The notes below the pieces were generated by a model. It saw only the letters and a list, made by a program, of their open reading frames with translations. It did no database searches and was not told the DNA's origin. Positions 7,117 through 10,507 of a stretch of DNA of 10,507 nt are shown one piece after another. This DNA comes from Bacteroidota bacterium (GTDB taxonomy: Bacteria; Bacteroidota; Ignavibacteria; Ignavibacteriales; Ignavibacteriaceae). The stretch spans positions 1 through 10,507 of the forward strand of contig JAJYCM010000077.1 of the NCBI GenBank assembly GCA_021778375.1, given 5' to 3'. Both the position numbers and the translations under genes were made by a program. Within the stretch, counting starts at the first letter, position 1. Every line of letters starts with the position of its first letter.

Positions 7117-7120
7117 AGGA
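7117..7120 (+). promoter_or_regulatory. Ribosome binding site deciding the TTG start of purS
   Basis: AGGA lies six bases before the TTG at 7127. Together with the match of the translated N-terminus (FKAKVLVKRR) to PurS proteins, it fixes the start although no ATG is available nearby. Confidence 0.6.
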
Positions 7121-7126
7121 ATTAAT

Positions 7127-7378
7127 TTGTTCAAAGCAAAAGTATTAGTTAAAAGAAGACCGTCCATTTTGGATCCGCAAGGAATGGCAGTTGAAAAAGG
7201 TGCCAAACATCTTGGATTCAATAATATTAAAGAAACAAGAATCGGCAAGTATGTGGAATTTATTGTGGACACAGAAATTAGATCTTCAGCAGAGAAAGAA
7301 GTAACCGAATATTGTGACAAACTCCTCATCAATCCAAATTTAGAAGATTATGAATATACTTTGGAAGAGATTTTATGA
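7127..7378 (+). CDS. purS: Phosphoribosylformylglycinamidine synthase subunit PurS
   Basis: A small protein of 83 residues, usual for PurS, with FKAKVLVKRRPSILDPQGMAVEKGAKHLGF and RIGKYVEFIV. The LDPQG-x-AV and R-x-GK-x-x-E motifs are diagnostic. PurS is the dimeric connector that joins PurQ (ammonia from glutamine) to the small PurL in the fourth step of purine synthesis, FGAR to FGAM. Initiation is at TTG with an AGGA site. The purQ ATG overlaps its TGA by 4 nt. A 36-nt gap without a clear terminator follows pssA, so it may be read from the upstream operon. Confidence 0.95.
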   Translation: MFKAKVLVKRRPSILDPQGMAVEKGAKHLGFNNIKETRIGKYVEFIVDTEIRSSAEKEVTEYCDKLLINPNLEDYEYTLEEIL

Positions 7379-8073
7379 AGCCGAAGTTCGGAGTAGTTGT
7401 TTTTCCAGGCTCTAATTGTGATCATGATGCATATTATGCATTGAAAAAAATTCTCGGTCTCGATGTGACTTTTTTATGGCACAAAGATACTAATCTGCAA
7501 GATTGTGATGTGATAGTATTACCTGGCGGATTTTCTTACGGTGACTACCTGCGCACCGGTGCAATTGCCCGTTTCTCCCCTATTATGAATTCCGTAATTA
7601 ATTTCTCCCAAAAAGGCGGTCACATAATAGGTATTTGCAATGGGTTTCAGATATTGCTTGAAGCACAATTGTTACCGGGTGTTTTGCTGAAAAATAAATC
7701 GCTTCAATTTGTATGCAAAGATGTTTATCTTTCAGTAGAAAATAATGAGACCTTTTTCACCAAAGGATTAGTCAAAAGTAAACCTTTGAAAATTCCAATT
7801 GCTCACGGTGAAGGAAATTACTTTGCGGATAGCGATACTTTGAAATCTTTAGTTAAGAATAATCAAATAGTATTTAAGTACACTTCAAGCGATGGAAAGT
7901 CCGATAATGAATCAAATCCAAACGGCTCTATGATGAATATAGCCGGCATTGTGAACAAAGGAGGAAATATTTTAGGAATGATGCCGCATCCGGAAAGAGC
8001 CTGCAATCCGGTCTTAGGTAAGAACGACGGCAGTTTGGTATTAGGTGCAATTGTAAAAAATTTTATGAATTAA
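7375..8073 (+). CDS. purQ: Phosphoribosylformylglycinamidine synthase, glutaminase subunit PurQ
   Basis: A class I glutamine amidotransferase of 232 residues that frees ammonia from glutamine for PurL. The N-terminus FGVVVFPGSNCDHD and LPGGFSYGDYLRTGAIA (49-65) are PurQ signatures. The nucleophile is Cys88 in GICNGFQILLEAQLLPG, and His205 and Glu207 in MMPHPER complete the triad. All catalytic residues are present. It is translationally coupled to purS. No purL is in the window, so the third subunit must be elsewhere. The first tatA begins 15 nt downstream and is probably co-transcribed. Confidence 0.97.
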   Translation: MKPKFGVVVFPGSNCDHDAYYALKKILGLDVTFLWHKDTNLQDCDVIVLPGGFSYGDYLRTGAIARFSPIMNSVINFSQKGGHIIGICNGFQILLEAQLLPGVLLKNKSLQFVCKDVYLSVENNETFFTKGLVKSKPLKIPIAHGEGNYFADSDTLKSLVKNNQIVFKYTSSDGKSDNESNPNGSMMNIAGIVNKGGNILGMMPHPERACNPVLGKNDGSLVLGAIVKNFMN

Positions 8074-8077
8074 CGAT

Positions 8078-8349
8078 TAGGTGATAAAATGTTTGATAAT
8101 ATTGGAACGGGCGAATTATTAATTATTTCTGTAGTTGTTTTACTTTTATTCGGTTCAAAAAAATTGCCTGAATTTGCTCAAGGTTTGGGTAAAGGAATTC
8201 GAGAATTTAAAAAATCTCTTAAAGACGTTGAAGATGAAATAAAGATTACACCAGATAAGGAAGATAAGTCAGGTAAAAAATAGCAATTACGCTTTTATAA
8301 TTATACAATTGGAAAAAGAATTTAAAAATATAGGTGATTAAATGTTTGA
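8078..8349 (+). repeat. Direct repeat of translation-start leader at the two tatA genes
   Basis: The 19-base segments at 8078-8096 (TAGGTGATAAAATGTTTGA) and 8331-8349 (TAGGTGATTAAATGTTTGA) differ at one base. They cover the ribosome site and first codons of each tatA. Nucleotide similarity continues in the amphipathic-helix part (around 8190-8245 and 8434-8500). This is a trace of a tandem gene duplication, not a mobile repeat. Confidence 0.75.
8089..8283 (+). CDS. tatA: Twin-arginine translocase subunit TatA, first copy
   Basis: A protein of 64 residues: a short N-terminal transmembrane helix (about 8-21, LLIISVVVLLLFG), the hinge FGSKKLPEFAQ, an amphipathic helix GLGKGIREFKKSLKDVEDEI, and a charged Lys/Asp tail. 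This is the complete TatA/E pattern; the FGSKK hinge points to TatA rather than TatB. TatA oligomerises with TatBC to move folded proteins carrying twin-arginine signals across the inner membrane. The residue before the helix is Glu9, where Escherichia coli TatA has Gln8. An AGGTG ribosome site precedes the ATG. It follows purQ closely. No tatC is in the window. Confidence 0.94.
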   Translation: MFDNIGTGELLIISVVVLLLFGSKKLPEFAQGLGKGIREFKKSLKDVEDEIKITPDKEDKSGKK

Positions 8350-8545
8350 AGATTTAAGTTTCGGTAAACTGTTAATTATTTTGTTAGTAGTGATGGTACT
8401 TTTCGGCTCAAAAAAAATCCCAGATCTTGCACAAGGCCTGGGCAAAGGAATTCGGGAATTCAAGAAAGCATTAAAAGATGTTGATGAAGAGATAAAAACT
8501 CCTGCCTCTACTCCGGATAAAAAGCCCGACGATAAGGAAGCTTAG
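8342..8545 (+). CDS. tatA: Twin-arginine translocase subunit TatA, second copy
   Basis: A protein of 67 residues closely related to the preceding one. The stretches FGSKK and AQGLGKGIREFKK are identical, and the helix 1 region is LLIILLVVMVLFG. The main differences are Lys9 in place of Glu9 just before the membrane helix, and a Pro/Lys/Asp-rich tail (TPASTPDKKPDDKEA). Its leader is nearly the same as that of copy one (TAGGTGATTAAATGTTTGA), so the duplication included the ribosome site. Fifty-eight bases without a clear terminator separate the copies. The charge change suggests that the two may have divided work, for instance one acting more like TatB or TatE; this is inference. Confidence 0.93.
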   Translation: MFEDLSFGKLLIILLVVMVLFGSKKIPDLAQGLGKGIREFKKALKDVDEEIKTPASTPDKKPDDKEA

Positions 8546-8582
8546 TTGGTTCCCGGTGTTTTCAAATAATAGCTTTTATTTT

Positions 8583-8612
8583 TTGAAGAAAGTTACTATC
8601 AATATCTATAAC
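8583..8612 (+). promoter_or_regulatory. Possible promoter for gatA
   Basis: TTGAAG (8583-8588) and TATAAC (8607-8612) are 18 bp apart in the 83-nt gap after the second tatA. If used, the leader before the TTG at 8629 would be only about 10 nt. The match is moderate and such hits are common in AT-rich DNA. Confidence 0.3.
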
Positions 8613-8628
8613 CAGATCGGTATTTTAT

Positions 8629-10053
8629 TTGTTGCCTTATAAAAATTATTCAGAAAAACGTCTACAAATCAAAGAAGGCAAACTTTCTTTGGTAGAAAAT
8701 GTCAAATTCTTTCTATCAGAAATCGAGAAGAAAAAAAATCTCAATGCTTTTAATTTCGTTTTTTCGGATGATGCCCTGATCGATGCAAAAAGGATAGAAG
8801 AAAAGATAAAAACAGGAGAACACGGAAAGTTAGCCGGATTAGTTATAGCAGTAAAAGACGTCCTATCAATCAAAGATAAACCTACGACCTGTTCCTCAAA
8901 AATCTTAAAAGATTTTAATTCAATATACACAGCAACAGCAGTTCAACGATTAATTGATGAAGATGCGATCATCATCGGAAAAACGAACTGCGATGAATTT
9001 GCGATGGGATCTTCAAACGAAAACTCCGCATTTGGAAATGTTTTAAATCCAACAGATATAACCCGGGTACCCGGAGGTTCAAGCGGAGGATCTGCCGCTG
9101 CGGTTGCTGCTCAACTTTGCGATGTTTCCTTGGGCACGGATACAGGCGGTTCTATAAGGCAGCCTGCATCTTTTTGTGGAGTGTACGGGCTAAAACCAAC
9201 ATACGGACGAATATCAAGATTTGGCTTAACAGCCTTTGCTTCTTCATTTGACACAATCGGACCTTTCGCTACAAACGTAGAAGATGTAGCTTTGGTACTT
9301 GAAATTCTATCCGGGAAAGACGAACTTGATTCTACCTCAACGGATAAGGTTGTCCCAAAATTTTCTAAAAATTTAACCTTAGATAAAAAAATTAGAATCG
9401 GTATTGCAAAGGAGTATTTCGGAAAAGGAATATCGCCAGAGGTAAAAGATTCAATCGATTCGATCATCGAAAAGCTAAAAGAAAACAATATTGAAATCGT
9501 AAAAATAAGTTTACCGCATACTGAATACACAATTGCGACATATTATATTTTAACGACTGCCGAAGCATCTTCAAACCTCGCCCGTTACGACGGTGCGAGA
9601 TATGGATACCGTGCAGCGCAAGATTCCAATTTGCCTGATATGTACAAACAATCTCGTTCCGAAGGATTTGGAAAGGAAGTTAAGCGAAGGATAATGCTCG
9701 GTACATACGTTCTTTCTGCTGGTTATTATGATGCCTATTACCGAAAAGCTCAAAAAGTAAGACGGCTTATTAAGGACGATTTTGACAATGCATTTAAAAA
9801 CGTGGAGGTAATTTTAACTCCCACTTCGCCTTTTACGGCTTTTAAGATAGGCGAAAAGACAAGCGATCCAATTGAAATGTATTTAAGCGATATTTTTACA
9901 ACTTCAGCAAATCTTGCGGGTATTCCGGGAATCAATATTCCCACCGGAAAAAATTCAGAAGGACTTCCCATCGGGATGCAGCTACTTGCTAATCAATTCA
10001 ATGAGATGGACTTGCTAAAAATGAGCTATTTCATTGAAAATAAAATTCTTTGA
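8629..10053 (+). CDS. gatA: Aspartyl/glutamyl-tRNA amidotransferase subunit A
   Basis: A full-length amidase-signature protein of 474 residues. It hydrolyses glutamine and passes ammonia to GatB to convert Glu-tRNA(Gln) or Asp-tRNA(Asn) into the amide form. The Ser-cisSer-Lys triad is visible: Lys76 (VIAVKDV), cis-Ser151 (PGGSSGGSAAAVAA) and Ser175 (GTDTGGSIRQPASFCG), with the same spacing as in known GatA. NENSAFGNVLNP, KPTYGRISRFGL and the C-terminal PTSPFTAFKIG, TTSANLAGIPGINIPTG also fit. GatA rather than another amidase is supported by KTNCDEFAMGSS. Translation seems to start at TTG; two TTG codons are adjacent and no clear ribosome site is seen, so the start could be 8629 or 8632. gatB and gatC are not in the window. 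Confidence 0.96.
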   Translation: MLPYKNYSEKRLQIKEGKLSLVENVKFFLSEIEKKKNLNAFNFVFSDDALIDAKRIEEKIKTGEHGKLAGLVIAVKDVLSIKDKPTTCSSKILKDFNSIYTATAVQRLIDEDAIIIGKTNCDEFAMGSSNENSAFGNVLNPTDITRVPGGSSGGSAAAVAAQLCDVSLGTDTGGSIRQPASFCGVYGLKPTYGRISRFGLTAFASSFDTIGPFATNVEDVALVLEILSGKDELDSTSTDKVVPKFSKNLTLDKKIRIGIAKEYFGKGISPEVKDSIDSIIEKLKENNIEIVKISLPHTEYTIATYYILTTAEASSNLARYDGARYGYRAAQDSNLPDMYKQSRSEGFGKEVKRRIMLGTYVLSAGYYDAYYRKAQKVRRLIKDDFDNAFKNVEVILTPTSPFTAFKIGEKTSDPIEMYLSDIFTTSANLAGIPGINIPTGKNSEGLPIGMQLLANQFNEMDLLKMSYFIENKIL

Positions 10054-10107
10054 AGTAAGAATATTTTTTCTGCAATTCAATATCTTTCATAAATCAATTT
10101 TGGACAG

Positions 10108-10507
10108 ATGATTAAAAGATACCACCACATAATATGGGATTGGAACGGAACATTACTTAATGATGTTTCTATTAGCTTGGAAATAATCAACGGCATACTT
10201 ACAAATAGATATTTAGATCCGATTTCTATTGCGGATTATAAAAATATATTTACTTTTCCTGTAAAAGAATATTATGAAAAAGCAGGATTGGATTTTTCGT
10301 TGTACTCATTTGAAGAACTCGGGCTAGAATGGATTAACAAATATGAAAGCCTAAAATTTGAGACAAAATTATTTCCCGATGCTGAAGATGTTTTAGATTA
10401 TATAAGAAAAATGGGAATAACCCAATCTATTTTATCGGCATATTCGCATCACACTCTTTTGGAAATCGTTAAACATTTCGGAGTAGAGAAATATTTCTTA
10501 TACCTCT
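10108..10507 (+). CDS. HAD-superfamily hydrolase, phosphoglycolate-phosphatase-like, 3' end cut by window edge
   Basis: The visible 133 residues begin at ATG, 54 nt after gatA, and run off the window. Motif I is IIWDWNGTLLND: the nucleophile is Asp11, but the usual second Asp of DxDGT is Asn13. A helical cap region follows (about 20-85), then FPDAEDVLDYIRKMGI and motif II at ILSAYSH (Ser110). Motif III and IV would lie outside. This layout fits subclass I HAD phosphatases of the Gph/PGP type. The DWNGT variant occurs in some HAD groups as far as I recall, and the general acid may still be supplied by Asn or another residue; substrate unknown. No strong ribosome site is seen before the ATG. 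Confidence 0.87.
   Translation, partial: MIKRYHHIIWDWNGTLLNDVSISLEIINGILTNRYLDPISIADYKNIFTFPVKEYYEKAGLDFSLYSFEELGLEWINKYESLKFETKLFPDAEDVLDYIRKMGITQSILSAYSHHTLLEIVKHFGVEKYFLYL

Noticed and set aside
7099..7332. Minus-strand open frame over purS
   Set aside because: Antisense to a well recognised purS, with no recognisable protein pattern or ribosome site.
8546..8628. Riboswitch or structured RNA leader before gatA
   Set aside because: The gap is 83 nt, AT-rich and without clear paired stems; nothing resembles a known tRNA-sensing or metabolite element.
8646..9971. Several minus-strand open frames inside gatA
   Set aside because: They are antisense shadows of the intact gatA reading frame, rich in Ser/Phe as expected from reverse reading of Lys/Glu-rich sequence.

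Overview
The window is AT-rich bacterial chromosome with compact housekeeping operons. The gene content fits a low-GC member of the Bacteroidota/Chlorobiota/Ignavibacteriota lineage: FSQ-type and lipoprotein signal peptides, PurS plus small PurQ, archaeal-type short Psd, GatA and small TatA proteins. The phylum is inferred from protein style, not from a marker gene. I see no rRNA, tRNA, CRISPR array, insertion sequence or phage gene.

The left half (1-4874) is read on the minus strand. In transcription order it holds ybaB, recR, a SAM-dependent methyltransferase, two tandem small lipoproteins and ftsX. These are spaced by 1-nt, 4-nt and similar overlaps or by short gaps, so they look like one operon. 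After an 89-nt gap comes a three-SLBB-domain polysaccharide export protein whose 3' end lies outside the window. The second lipoprotein appears to start at an ATT codon overlapping the stop of the first.

A divergent AT-rich intergenic region (4875-5033) separates the two halves and carries a near-consensus sigma-70-type promoter reading right.

The right half (5034-10507) is read on the plus strand. A diverged SAICAR-synthetase (PurC)-like protein lacking several catalytic residues is followed at once by psd and pssA, the two enzymes that make phosphatidylethanolamine from CDP-diacylglycerol. Then come purS and purQ (two of the three subunits of FGAM synthetase), two tandem tatA paralogues (twin-arginine export), gatA (Glu/Asp-tRNA amidotransferase subunit A) and the start of a HAD-family hydrolase.

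Most of the window is ordinary core metabolism. The points worth a second look are the PurC-like pseudoenzyme in front of the phospholipid genes, the ATT start, the tandem tatA pair with opposite charges at the membrane-entry residue, the paired lipoproteins inside a recR operon, and the frequent TTG starts. I found no clear new defence, mobile or regulatory system.
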